From Chloroflexota bacterium (lineage in GTDB: Bacteria > Chloroflexota > Limnocylindria > Limnocylindrales > CSP1-4), in contig JAKAMV010000087.1 in the NCBI GenBank assembly GCA_021812735.1, forward strand, positions 1-18,940: a stretch of DNA of 18,940 bases. Reading direction: 5' to 3'. The notes beneath the pieces were generated by a model. That model was not told the DNA's origin. It did no database searches and saw nothing but the letters and a program-made list of their open reading frames with translations. Made by a program: the position numbers and the translations under genes. Below, in pieces: positions 1 through 5,947 of the stretch; position 1 is the first letter of the stretch; every line of letters begins with the position of its first letter.

Positions 1-1
1 C

Positions 2-88
2 GCGGCCGCCGGCGCGGGGCGCGGCATGATGCGCGGCGCCGGCGCCGGGGCTGCCTGCCCGGTCACGAGCCCCGCCCCCGCCAACTGA
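2..88 (+). CDS. C-terminal tail of an upstream gene (partial)
   Basis: An open frame runs from the left edge to TGA at 86-88 and encodes about 28 residues rich in Gly, Ala and Pro, ending SPAPAN. It lies 74 nt ahead of the response regulator and is followed by a strong hairpin at 112-145, which fits the end of a transcription unit. The composition could be a disordered tail, but in DNA this GC-rich an open frame of this length is expected by chance. No function can be assigned. Confidence 0.3.
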   Translation, partial: AAAGAGRGMMRGAGAGAACPVTSPAPAN

Positions 89-111
89 CAGCGCCGCCCG
101 GCCACGTCCCC

Positions 112-145
112 GGCGGGCGGCCGCACCTCCCTGCGGCCGCCCGCC
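112..145 (+). terminator. Perfect 14-bp hairpin, likely terminator of upstream unit
   Basis: GGCGGGCGGCCGCA (112-125) and its exact reverse complement (132-145) flank a 6-nt loop, cctccc. There is no T-run, as is common in high-GC genomes. It sits between the upstream open frame and the response regulator, so it probably insulates the two-component operon from read-through. Confidence 0.65.
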
Positions 146-146
146 C

Positions 147-152
147 TACGAT
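147..152 (+). promoter_or_regulatory. Possible -10 box of the two-component operon
   Basis: TACGAT fits TANNNT directly after the hairpin and 9 nt before the ATG at 162. No Shine-Dalgarno sequence precedes that ATG, so a leaderless or nearly leaderless transcript is possible. No -35 box is recognisable because the hairpin occupies that position. Confidence 0.3.
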
Positions 153-161
153 GCGTCCACC

Positions 162-875
162 ATGAGCACGATCCTGGTTGTCGACGACGAGCCCCACATC
201 CGCGAGATCGTCGGCTCGTACCTGGCCCGCGAGGGCCACGAGGTCCGCTACGCGGCCGACGGCGACGCCGCCCTGGCGGCTGCGCTGGACGGCGACCCGG
301 ACCTGATCGTGCTCGACGTGATGCTGCCCGGCAGGTCCGGCTTCGACGTCCTGCGCGATCTCCGCGCCGCCGGACGGCGCTCGGCGGTCATCCTGCTCAC
401 CGCCCGCGACGACGTGATCGACCGGGTGGCGGGCCTCGAGATCGGCGCCGACGATTACGTCACCAAACCGTTCGAGCCGCGCGAGGTCGTGGCCCGGGTG
501 GGAGCGGTCCTGCGCCGGCTCAGCGCCGCGGCGCCGTCGGGACCGGCGAGCGCCTCGCCGAGCGCGGCGAGCGGGACGCGTCGCTACCTGGACCTCGAGA
601 TCGACGAGCCGGCCCGCGAGGTTCGCCGCGCCGGCTCGGACCTCGGCCTGACCCGCGCCGAGTTCGACCTCCTGCAGGCCCTCGCGGAGCACCCGGGCGT
701 CACCCTCAGCCGCGGCCAGCTGGGGGAGAGGGTCTTCGGCGAGGCGTTCGACGCCTTCGACCGGACCATCGACACCCACGTGAAGAACCTGCGCCGCAAG
801 CTCGGGCCCCGTGACGGCGGCCGCGACTACGTCGAGACGATCCGCGGCGTCGGCTATCGGGCGGCGCGGGCGTGA
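162..875 (+). CDS. OmpR/PhoB-family response regulator
   Basis: A 237-residue two-domain response regulator. The receiver domain (about 3-115) has the acidic pair D8/D9, phosphoacceptor D52 in LIVLDVMLPG, T80 in LLTAR, and K102 in the VTKPF motif. A linker of about 20 residues rich in Ala, Ser and Pro leads to a winged-helix DNA-binding domain (about 140-235), with a TRAEFDLL-type start and the C-terminal RGVGYR signature of the OmpR class. It is expected to be phosphorylated by the adjacent kinase and to bind DNA as a dimer. Its stop overlaps the kinase start (GTGA), so the two are translationally coupled. The stimulus is unknown; the closest identifiable neighbours are sulfur/redox genes, but these lie convergently and no regulatory link is shown. 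Identification as a complete OmpR regulator is secure. Confidence 0.95.
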   Translation: MSTILVVDDEPHIREIVGSYLAREGHEVRYAADGDAALAAALDGDPDLIVLDVMLPGRSGFDVLRDLRAAGRRSAVILLTARDDVIDRVAGLEIGADDYVTKPFEPREVVARVGAVLRRLSAAAPSGPASASPSAASGTRRYLDLEIDEPAREVRRAGSDLGLTRAEFDLLQALAEHPGVTLSRGQLGERVFGEAFDAFDRTIDTHVKNLRRKLGPRDGGRDYVETIRGVGYRAARA

Positions 876-2026
876 TCGTCCGGCAGCTCCGGAGGCCCGG
901 CCTCGCCGTGCGCCTCGCGGTGGCGTTCGCCCTCGTGGCCATCGGGACGGCGGCGGCCGTGGCCGTGTTCGCGCCGCCCATCGTGGGTCGCGGGTTCGCG
1001 ATGATGGAGGCTGGCGGGGCGTCAGCGCCGGGGGCGGGCCCCTGGCGGGGACAGGGTGCGGGCCTCGGCAGTGCGGCCGGCGGCTACCTGGCCCAGGCGC
1101 AGCAGGAGGCCGCCGCGACCATCGCGCTCGTCGCGCTCGTCGCCGCGGCCATCGCCTCGCTGGTGGGCATCGTCATCGCCTGGTGGATCGCCCGGCCGCT
1201 CGTCCGCCTCGAGCAGGCCGCCGCCTCGGTGGCTGCCGGGGACCTCGCCGCCCGCTCGGGCGTCGCCGGCCGGGGCGACGAGCTAGGCTCCCTGGGGCGG
1301 TCCTTCGACGCCATGGCGGCCGACCTCGAGCGCAACGAGGCCGCGCGACGCCGGTTCTTCGCGGACGCCGCCCACGAGATGAAGACGCCCCTCGCGGTGA
1401 TCGAGGCGACGACCGCCGCCGTTCTCGATGGCGTCTACGAGCACGACGACCGGCATCTCGCCACCATTCGCGACCAGGCGCGGCTCCTCGGGCGCGTCGT
1501 GGACGACCTGCGCACGGTGAGCCTGGCCGAGGCCGGGGCCCTGCCGCTGGCCCTCTCGGCCGTCCGTCCGGCCGAGCTCGTCGAGGGCGCGGTGCGCTCG
1601 TTCGCGGCGCGGGCCGAGGCGCGCGGCGTGGCGCTGGTGCCCGACCTCGGCGACCTTGCCGGGCTCGAGCTCCGGGCTGACCGGGACCGCATCGGCCAGG
1701 TGCTGGGCGCGCTGCTCGACAACGCGCTGCGCTACGCGCCGGACGGCAGCCGGATCACGGTGCGGGCGGAGCGGTCGCCCCTGCCCGGGGATGGCGTGCG
1801 CCTGGCGGTGCTCGACGAGGGCCGGGGGATCCCGCCCGACGACCTGCCGCGCGTCTTCGACCGGTTCTACCAGGCGGATCCCGCGCGGGACCGGGGCACG
1901 GCGACGTCCGGCCTCGGGCTCGCCATCGTCAGGGCCGTGGTGGAGGCACACGGCGGGCGCGCGGGGGCGGCGAGCCGCGAGGGCGGTGGCGCCATGGTCT
2001 GGATCGACCTGCCGGCTGTCGGCTGA
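872..2026 (+). CDS. HAMP-domain sensor histidine kinase
   Basis: A 384-residue membrane histidine kinase with a GTG start overlapping the regulator stop by 4 nt. One transmembrane helix lies at about 13-35 and a second at about 83-106. They enclose a short extracytoplasmic loop (about 36-82) rich in Gly and Ala with no recognisable sensor fold. A HAMP domain follows (about 107-160), then the HisKA H-box FFADAAHEMKTPL with phosphorylatable H168. The ATPase domain has an N-box at LLDNALRYAP (N284), G1 DEGRGI (315-320), an F-box FDRFYQ and G2 SGLGLAI (346-352). All catalytic boxes are intact. The small loop suggests sensing within the membrane or the HAMP region rather than by a dedicated ligand domain. 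It forms a classic pair with the preceding regulator. Confidence 0.95.
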   Translation: MIVRQLRRPGLAVRLAVAFALVAIGTAAAVAVFAPPIVGRGFAMMEAGGASAPGAGPWRGQGAGLGSAAGGYLAQAQQEAAATIALVALVAAAIASLVGIVIAWWIARPLVRLEQAAASVAAGDLAARSGVAGRGDELGSLGRSFDAMAADLERNEAARRRFFADAAHEMKTPLAVIEATTAAVLDGVYEHDDRHLATIRDQARLLGRVVDDLRTVSLAEAGALPLALSAVRPAELVEGAVRSFAARAEARGVALVPDLGDLAGLELRADRDRIGQVLGALLDNALRYAPDGSRITVRAERSPLPGDGVRLAVLDEGRGIPPDDLPRVFDRFYQADPARDRGTATSGLGLAIVRAVVEAHGGRAGAASREGGGAMVWIDLPAVG

Positions 2027-2033
2027 GTCGGCG

Positions 2034-2058
2034 CGGCCGCGGGACGGGCCCGCGGCCG
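2034..2058. terminator. GC-rich hairpin between convergent genes
   Basis: CGGCCGCGGG (2034-2043) pairs perfectly with CCCGCGGCCG (2049-2058) around the loop acggg. It lies 8 nt after the kinase stop and 18 nt beyond the stop of the convergent minus-strand small gene, so it can serve as a bidirectional terminator. There is no T-run. Confidence 0.6.
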
Positions 2059-2076
2059 ACGGGTCGCCGCGCGCCG

Positions 2077-2193
2077 CTACGAGCGCTTGGCGACGTTGAC
2101 GCCCTTGAGGATCTTGAGGTTCAGGACGACGAACCGGAACGCCTGGAACAGCTTGAAGTTCATCCAGAACCGGTCGCGCGGGGTGATCTCCAT
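2077..2193 (-). CDS. 38-aa basic amphipathic small protein downstream of SQR
   Basis: A 38-codon gene in the SQR transcription unit, starting 50 nt after the SQR stop. A good Shine-Dalgarno AGGAG (2206-2202) sits 8 nt before the ATG. The product begins MEITPRDRFWMN and continues with alternating hydrophobic and basic residues (FKLFQAFRF, VVLNLKILKGV), ending in AKRS. It is rich in Phe, Asn and Lys codons, which lowers GC locally and argues for real coding in this genome. The middle could form an amphipathic helix lying on the membrane; I predict no full transmembrane span. I do not recognise a named family. Its position suggests an accessory peptide of the SQR, but that is inference. It is too short for standard gene-length cut-offs. 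Confidence 0.65.
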   Translation of the reverse strand: MEITPRDRFWMNFKLFQAFRFVVLNLKILKGVNVAKRS

Positions 2194-2243
2194 GGCGGCG
2201 ACTCCTGGGGGCGCTTGGGGCGGGGCGGGGGAGGGTTGCGCGC

Positions 2244-3680
2244 TCACTCGGGGATGAACTGCCAGCCGAGGCCGCCCTTGAGCTTGTAGATGAACGTGGT
2301 GTGGAGCATGCGCTTCATCCACGCTCCCGCGAGGCCCATCTCGAGGTGGGTCACGAACAGGTCGCGGCCGCCCTCCTTCGGATAGCGGCGAAGGTCGGGC
2401 ACCACGGGGTAGATCATGATCGTGGCGGCCGAGCCGTCCCAGAGCGAGTCGCCCATGGACGCGATGCAGGCGGCGTACATCTCGGTCATCCGCTCGCCGT
2501 GGGTCATCCGGCCGTGCTTGACGAGGTCGATGATGTTGAGCGCCACGACGCGCCCGATGATCCCCGACACCATGCCGGTCCGGGGCGGCGCCGACGTGAT
2601 GCTCATGCCGTTGGGGTTCGCGTGCGGCTGCGAGATCGGCCCTGGGGGCGCGAAGGCGATGCCGGCGGCGAAGATCTCCGGGTAGCGCGGATTCTGGTAG
2701 TGCTCCGGCCAGGCGTCCGGGTTGCGGATCAGCTCCTCGTACGGCAGGCCGTACGTCGCGTCCACCTTGACCATGCCGTTGGGTGCCAGCACGTCGGCCG
2801 AGAGGTCCGCGCCGTCCTTGCCGACGACCTTGAGCGGTTGGCCCAGGAAGCGCGGGATGAGCATCGCGAAGTCGTAGGGCATCTCGCCCCGGCGGCCCTC
2901 GTAGTCCTCCCAGCGGATGGCCTCGGGGGTGACCTCGGTGACGCCGGTCTGGACCTGGTGCCGGATCCCGTACTCCTTGAACGCCGCCTCGATGAACGCC
3001 GCGCTCGAGACCGTCTTGCCTCCGCGCCGGACCTCCACCCCGCGGACGCCGAAGTCGCCGACGGCCCGCTCGTTGGACAGCCAGAGCAGGTCCGCGTTCT
3101 CGCGCACGCCCCGGCGCACCAGGTCCTTGTGGATGTTGGTGATGTACTCGAAGGCCGCGCCCTGGCAGGTGGCGCCCGGATGCCCGGTGCCCACGACGAA
3201 GCGCCGCTTCTCGCCCTTCCTGAGCCGCTCGACCTCGGCGAGGTAGCGGTCCCGGGCGTGCTCCGCGTGCGGCCCGGTGCAGATGGACTCGGTGTGCCCG
3301 CGGTCCGGCCCCAGGCCGGGCGTCCCGGCGAAGTCGAGCCTCGGGCCGGTCGCGACGATCAGGTAGTCGTAGTCCACGCGTGCGTCGGCCGGGCTCCCGT
3401 CGGCCGGCTCCACGACGACGTACCGCTCGTCCGGGTGGATCTCCGTGGCCGCGCCCAGGATGAAGCGGACGCCGAACTTCCGGTACACGGGCCGGAGGGC
3501 GAACTGGGTCTTGGCCAGCGGCATCCGGCCCACGCCCACCCAGACCCACGAGGGCACGTAGGAGAATGTCTCGAGCCGGTTGACGACCGTGACCTCATGG
3601 CTTTTGCCGAGCTTGCTGCCGAGGTACAGGGCTGCCGTGTGGCCGGCGAAACCTGCGCCCAGAATGGCGACGCGAGCCAT
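2244..3680 (-). CDS. Sulfide:quinone oxidoreductase, type III-like
   Basis: A 478-residue FAD flavoprotein of the SQR/flavocytochrome c family, expected to oxidise sulfide to sulfane sulfur and pass electrons to membrane quinone. The N-terminal Rossmann motif is ILGAGFAG (7-13), and a second nucleotide motif is LIVATGPRLD (107-116). It has exactly three cysteines: C134 (ESICTG), C172 (GATCQGAAFEY) and C405 (YAACIAS). This matches the three redox cysteines of SQRs, and the CQGA..EY context resembles type III enzymes. The C-terminal part is amphipathic and basic, suitable for monotopic membrane binding. The start is ATG at 3680, with GGAGG (3689-3685) 4 nt upstream; an adjacent ATG at 3683 is too close to the Shine-Dalgarno. 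It is transcribed divergently from glutaredoxin. The SQR-family call is strong; the exact type needs a tree. Confidence 0.85.
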   Translation of the reverse strand: MARVAILGAGFAGHTAALYLGSKLGKSHEVTVVNRLETFSYVPSWVWVGVGRMPLAKTQFALRPVYRKFGVRFILGAATEIHPDERYVVVEPADGSPADARVDYDYLIVATGPRLDFAGTPGLGPDRGHTESICTGPHAEHARDRYLAEVERLRKGEKRRFVVGTGHPGATCQGAAFEYITNIHKDLVRRGVRENADLLWLSNERAVGDFGVRGVEVRRGGKTVSSAAFIEAAFKEYGIRHQVQTGVTEVTPEAIRWEDYEGRRGEMPYDFAMLIPRFLGQPLKVVGKDGADLSADVLAPNGMVKVDATYGLPYEELIRNPDAWPEHYQNPRYPEIFAAGIAFAPPGPISQPHANPNGMSITSAPPRTGMVSGIIGRVVALNIIDLVKHGRMTHGERMTEMYAACIASMGDSLWDGSAATIMIYPVVPDLRRYPKEGGRDLFVTHLEMGLAGAWMKRMLHTTFIYKLKGGLGWQFIPE

Positions 3681-3748
3681 CATTCCTCCGTTCGTCTGCG
3701 CATCGGGCCGAGCCGTGGCGGCGCGTGCCGCGGGAGGACGCGGTCCGA

Positions 3749-3777
3749 ACACTAGGCGCGCCCGGAGGCTTGCGCAA
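3749..3777 (-). promoter_or_regulatory. Putative SQR promoter (leftward)
   Basis: On the minus strand, TTGCGC (3777-3772) and TAGTGT (3754-3749) are 17 nt apart and fit -35 and -10 boxes. This predicts a start near 3742 and a leader of about 60 nt. The -35 is half of the palindrome TTGCGCAA, whose other strand serves the rightward promoter. Confidence 0.5.
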
Positions 3778-3799
3778 CGGTCCGCTTTCCTGCTACTGT
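3770..3799 (+). promoter_or_regulatory. Putative grx-groES-SQR2 promoter (rightward)
   Basis: TTGCGC (3770-3775) and TACTGT (3794-3799) are 18 nt apart and fit -35 and -10 boxes, predicting a start near 3806 and a leader of about 42 nt. The -35 lies in the same TTGCGCAA palindrome as the leftward promoter. The -10 lies inside a 15-bp palindrome. Confidence 0.5.
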
Positions 3800-3807
3800 G
3801 ACAGTAG
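3793..3807. promoter_or_regulatory. 15-bp palindromic operator over the rightward -10
   Basis: CTACTGT-G-ACAGTAG is a perfect odd palindrome with 7-bp arms. It covers the proposed -10 and approaches the start site, where a dimeric repressor would block polymerase. The family of the binding protein (for example ArsR, BlaI/CopY or GntR) cannot be told from the site, and no obvious repressor gene is adjacent. Confidence 0.55.
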
Positions 3808-3823
3808 TTGCGCAAATACGCAA
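3808..3823. promoter_or_regulatory. TTGCG...CGCAA inverted repeat, second TTGCGCAA site
   Basis: TTGCGCAAATACGCAA contains TTGCG and CGCAA arms 6 nt apart. Its first 8 bases repeat the TTGCGCAA palindrome found at 3770-3777, exactly 38 bp away. It lies just downstream of the predicted rightward start site, in a place suited to repression of grx. Confidence 0.45.
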
Positions 3824-3847
3824 TTACAAGCAGGGAACCGTCGAACC

Positions 3848-4117
3848 ATGTCGAACCCGACACCCACCGCCCGGCCGCACCGGGTTATCGTCTTCTCGAC
3901 GCCGTCATGCCCCTGGTGCACCAAGGCCAAGACCTACCTGCGCGGGCGCGGCGTCCCCTTCCGTGACGTGGACGTCAGCCGGGACGCGGCTGCCGCCCGC
4001 GACCTCGTCCGCCGCACGGGCCAGATGGGCGTGCCGGTGATCGAGATCGACGGCCGCCCGATCGTCGGATTCGACCAGGCGCGCATCGACTCGATGCTCG
4101 GCCTTCGCCCCAACTGA
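3848..4117 (+). CDS. Glutaredoxin / NrdH-like thioredoxin-fold protein
   Basis: An 89-residue single-domain protein of the usual glutaredoxin size. The dithiol active site CPWC (C21, C24) follows the first beta strand VIVFSTPS, and the cis-proline loop is GQMGVPVIEI (P63). The strand VDVSRD and the C-terminal VGFDQARID helix region complete the fold. It would reduce protein disulfides or mixed disulfides and persulfides using glutathione, another low-molecular-weight thiol or a reductase; the partner is not visible. The ATG at 3848 is chosen because the fold begins right after it; a longer upstream frame reads through the promoter. It is first in a probable operon with groES (29-nt gap) and the SQR-like gene, which suggests a role in sulfane-sulfur or redox stress. 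Fold assignment is firm, substrate unknown. Confidence 0.9.
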   Translation: MSNPTPTARPHRVIVFSTPSCPWCTKAKTYLRGRGVPFRDVDVSRDAAAARDLVRRTGQMGVPVIEIDGRPIVGFDQARIDSMLGLRPN

Positions 4118-4146
4118 GCCGTCCTCGACCACAAGGAGAAGCACTC

Positions 4147-4434
4147 GTGTCTGAGACCGTCCAGCCCCTCGGCAGCCGTGTCCTCGTCCTCGTCCTGGCC
4201 CAGGAGAACCGGACCGCGTCCGGCCTGGTGATCCCCGACACCGCCAAGGAGAAGCCGCAGCGCGGCGAGGTCGTGGCGATTGGCGACGACACCGAGACGA
4301 TCAAGGTCAAGGTGGGCGAGCGCGTCCTGTTCCCCAAGTACACCGGCACCGAGATCAAGATCGACGACAAGGACCACCTGATCATCGAGAGCACGGACCT
4401 GCTCGCGGTCCTGCGCGACGGCGCCACCGCCTGA
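4147..4434 (+). CDS. groS: Co-chaperonin GroES (Cpn10), orphan
   Basis: A 95-residue protein of normal GroES length with GTG start and Shine-Dalgarno AAGGAGAA (4133-4140) 6 nt upstream. It shows the family landmarks: N-terminal PLGSRVLV strand, mobile loop SGLVIPDTAKEKPQRGEV (about 26-43), GERVLFPKYTGTEIKI (about 58-73) and the C-terminal ESTDLLAVL strand. It would cap the GroEL chamber during folding. No groEL lies beside it; its neighbours are glutaredoxin and an SQR-like flavoprotein. It could be the genome's main groES displaced from groEL, or a paralogue dedicated to stress or redox protein folding. Its stop is separated by one base from the next ATG, so it is co-translated with the flavoprotein. 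Confidence 0.93.
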   Translation: MSETVQPLGSRVLVLVLAQENRTASGLVIPDTAKEKPQRGEVVAIGDDTETIKVKVGERVLFPKYTGTEIKIDDKDHLIIESTDLLAVLRDGATA

Positions 4435-4435
4435 G

Positions 4436-5635
4436 ATGGGCGCCCCGTCTGAGCCCGCCGTCGCGGGCCCCCTCAGGGCCCTCGTCCTCGGCGGCGGGTT
4501 CGCGGGCGTGGAGGCCGCCGCCGGCCTCGCGCGATCGAGCCGTTTCGACGTCACGCTCGTCTCGGATCGCGACTTCCTGTACCTGAACCCCGTCTCCATC
4601 TGGATCCCCGTCCGCGGGATGGAGCCGGATGGCGCTCGCGTCCCCCTGCGCGAGATCGCCCAGCGGCGCGGGTTCCGGCTCGTGGTGGACCGCGTGGAGG
4701 CCATCCGCTCGGCTGACCACACCGTCCGCCTCGCGGGCGGCGACCTCGGCTATGACTACCTCGTCATCGCGCTTGGCGGCGCGAAGCTCCAGCCCAAGGG
4801 CGTCGAGCACTCCTACTCGATCTGTGGCGCCCCGGACACGGCGCTCGCGATCCGGGATCGGCTCGACGCGCTCCTCGCCACGGGGAGCGGCTCGATCGCC
4901 TGCGGCTTCGGGGGCAACCCCAGGGACCGCTCGGCCGTGCGCGGCGGCCCTGCCTTCGAGCTCCTGTTCAACATCGACCAGATGCTGCGACGGAGGGGCG
5001 CGCGCGACAGGTTCACCCTCACGTTCTTCGCGCCGATGGCGGAGCCGGGCGAGCGCATGGGCCCCCGCGCCATGAGCCTCACCGGCGCCATGCTGGGCAA
5101 GAGCGGCATCGGCTCGCGGACCGGCACGCCCATCGCCAGCTTCGACGAGGCCGGCGTCGCCTTCACCGACGGCTCGCGCCTCGAGGCGGACCTCGTCCTG
5201 TTCATCCCCGCCGCCTCGGGCCACCCGGTCCTCGCCGCGTCGGACCTGCCGCTCAACGAGGCGGGCTTCGTGCGGATCGACGACCACGGGTTGGTGCACG
5301 GCACCACCGACGTCTACGCCGCGGGCGACGTGGCGGCGCTCGAGGGCCCGGAGTGGCTGGCCAAGCAGGGCCACACGGCGGAGGCCATGGCCCGCAACGC
5401 CGCGGCGAACATCATCGCGGCCGAGCGCGGCAGCTCCGAGCGCAAGGGCTACCAGGCGCACCTGTCGATCGTCTGCCTGATGGACGTCGGCAATGGTGCG
5501 GCGATGATCTACCGCGGCCGCAGGCGGAACTTCGTCGTCCCGCTCCCGGTCGTGGGTCACTGGATGAAGCGGGCCTGGGGTGTGTACGCGCGCTTGACAA
5601 AGCTCGGCCGGATGCGCCGCCTCCCCGGCCTGTAG
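4436..5635 (+). CDS. Second SQR-like FAD-dependent oxidoreductase
   Basis: A 399-residue two-dinucleotide-binding flavoprotein. The FAD Rossmann motif is LVLGGGFAGVEAA (17-29), the second motif is YLVIALGGAKL (108-118), and the FAD-binding TTDVYAAGDVAAL (290-302) precedes KQGHTAEAMARN (310-321). It has exactly three cysteines (C130, C156, C347) in positions consistent with the SQR redox triad. The C-terminus is basic and amphipathic (HWMKRAWGVYARLTKLG), suited to membrane attachment. It differs clearly from the divergent type III-like enzyme, so this is a different SQR subgroup, not a recent duplicate. The segment GFGGNPRDRSAVRGGPAFE is distinctive. A type II NADH dehydrogenase or another sulfur-handling flavoprotein is an alternative. 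It is probably coupled to groES and transcribed from the grx promoter. Confidence 0.8.
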   Translation: MGAPSEPAVAGPLRALVLGGGFAGVEAAAGLARSSRFDVTLVSDRDFLYLNPVSIWIPVRGMEPDGARVPLREIAQRRGFRLVVDRVEAIRSADHTVRLAGGDLGYDYLVIALGGAKLQPKGVEHSYSICGAPDTALAIRDRLDALLATGSGSIACGFGGNPRDRSAVRGGPAFELLFNIDQMLRRRGARDRFTLTFFAPMAEPGERMGPRAMSLTGAMLGKSGIGSRTGTPIASFDEAGVAFTDGSRLEADLVLFIPAASGHPVLAASDLPLNEAGFVRIDDHGLVHGTTDVYAAGDVAALEGPEWLAKQGHTAEAMARNAAANIIAAERGSSERKGYQAHLSIVCLMDVGNGAAMIYRGRRRNFVVPLPVVGHWMKRAWGVYARLTKLGRMRRLPGL

Positions 5636-5665
5636 ACCGATGTATCCATTCGGACGCTGACCGCG

Positions 5666-5678
5666 TCTATGGCATAGA
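5666..5678. promoter_or_regulatory. 13-bp palindrome upstream of the YgaP-type gene
   Basis: TCTATG-G-CATAGA is a perfect odd palindrome in the 85-nt gap between the SQR-like gene and the small membrane protein. It lies 43 nt before the next ATG. AT-rich perfect dyads are rare in this window, so an operator or a small processing hairpin is plausible. No convincing -35/-10 pair is seen next to it. Confidence 0.4.
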
Positions 5679-5720
5679 GGTCCCGTTTTGGGGCCTGAGT
5701 GCCCAAGGAGGAACCCCCAA

Positions 5721-5933
5721 ATGCGTCTCGCCCAGAACGAGTCCACCGCCGATCGCGCCGTCCGCGTCGTCGTCGGCGTCATCCTCGCTGCCCTTGCCCT
5801 GGCGGGCGTCGCCAGCGGCGTCCTCGCGATCGTCGCGTGGGTCCTGGCGGTGGTCCTGGTCTTCACGGGCCTGACCGGCTTCTGCGCGCTCTACGCGCTG
5901 GTCGGCTTCAGCACGCGGCCCAAGACCCGCTGA
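5721..5933 (+). CDS. YgaP-type (DUF2892) inner-membrane protein
   Basis: A 70-residue protein that begins MRLAQNESTADRAVRVVVG, the polar N-terminal amphipathic segment typical of the family. Two hydrophobic helices follow (about 15-36 and 39-61), with GFCALYALVGFST at the end of the second. This matches the GxCPLYxLLGxST signature of the DUF2892 / YgaP transmembrane domain. In E. coli YgaP this domain is fused to a rhodanese that carries sulfur; here it stands alone, beside two SQR-like genes, which fits sulfur metabolism. Shine-Dalgarno AAGGAGG (5705-5711) sits 9 nt before the ATG and fixes the start. It is followed after 14 nt by the sigma-factor gene. Confidence 0.85.
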   Translation: MRLAQNESTADRAVRVVVGVILAALALAGVASGVLAIVAWVLAVVLVFTGLTGFCALYALVGFSTRPKTR

Positions 5934-5947
5934 CCGGCGCTCGCTCG

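Noticed and set aside
2301..3755. Plus-strand open frame of 484 codons over the SQR gene
   Set aside because: A reverse-strand shadow of the SQR, rich in His, Arg, Val and Ala, with no motif. The SQR frame has FAD motifs and a Shine-Dalgarno sequence.
3681..3863. N-terminal extension of the SQR reading frame upstream of 3680
   Set aside because: It would read through the divergent promoter region. The Rossmann motif starts directly after ATG 3680, which has a Shine-Dalgarno sequence.
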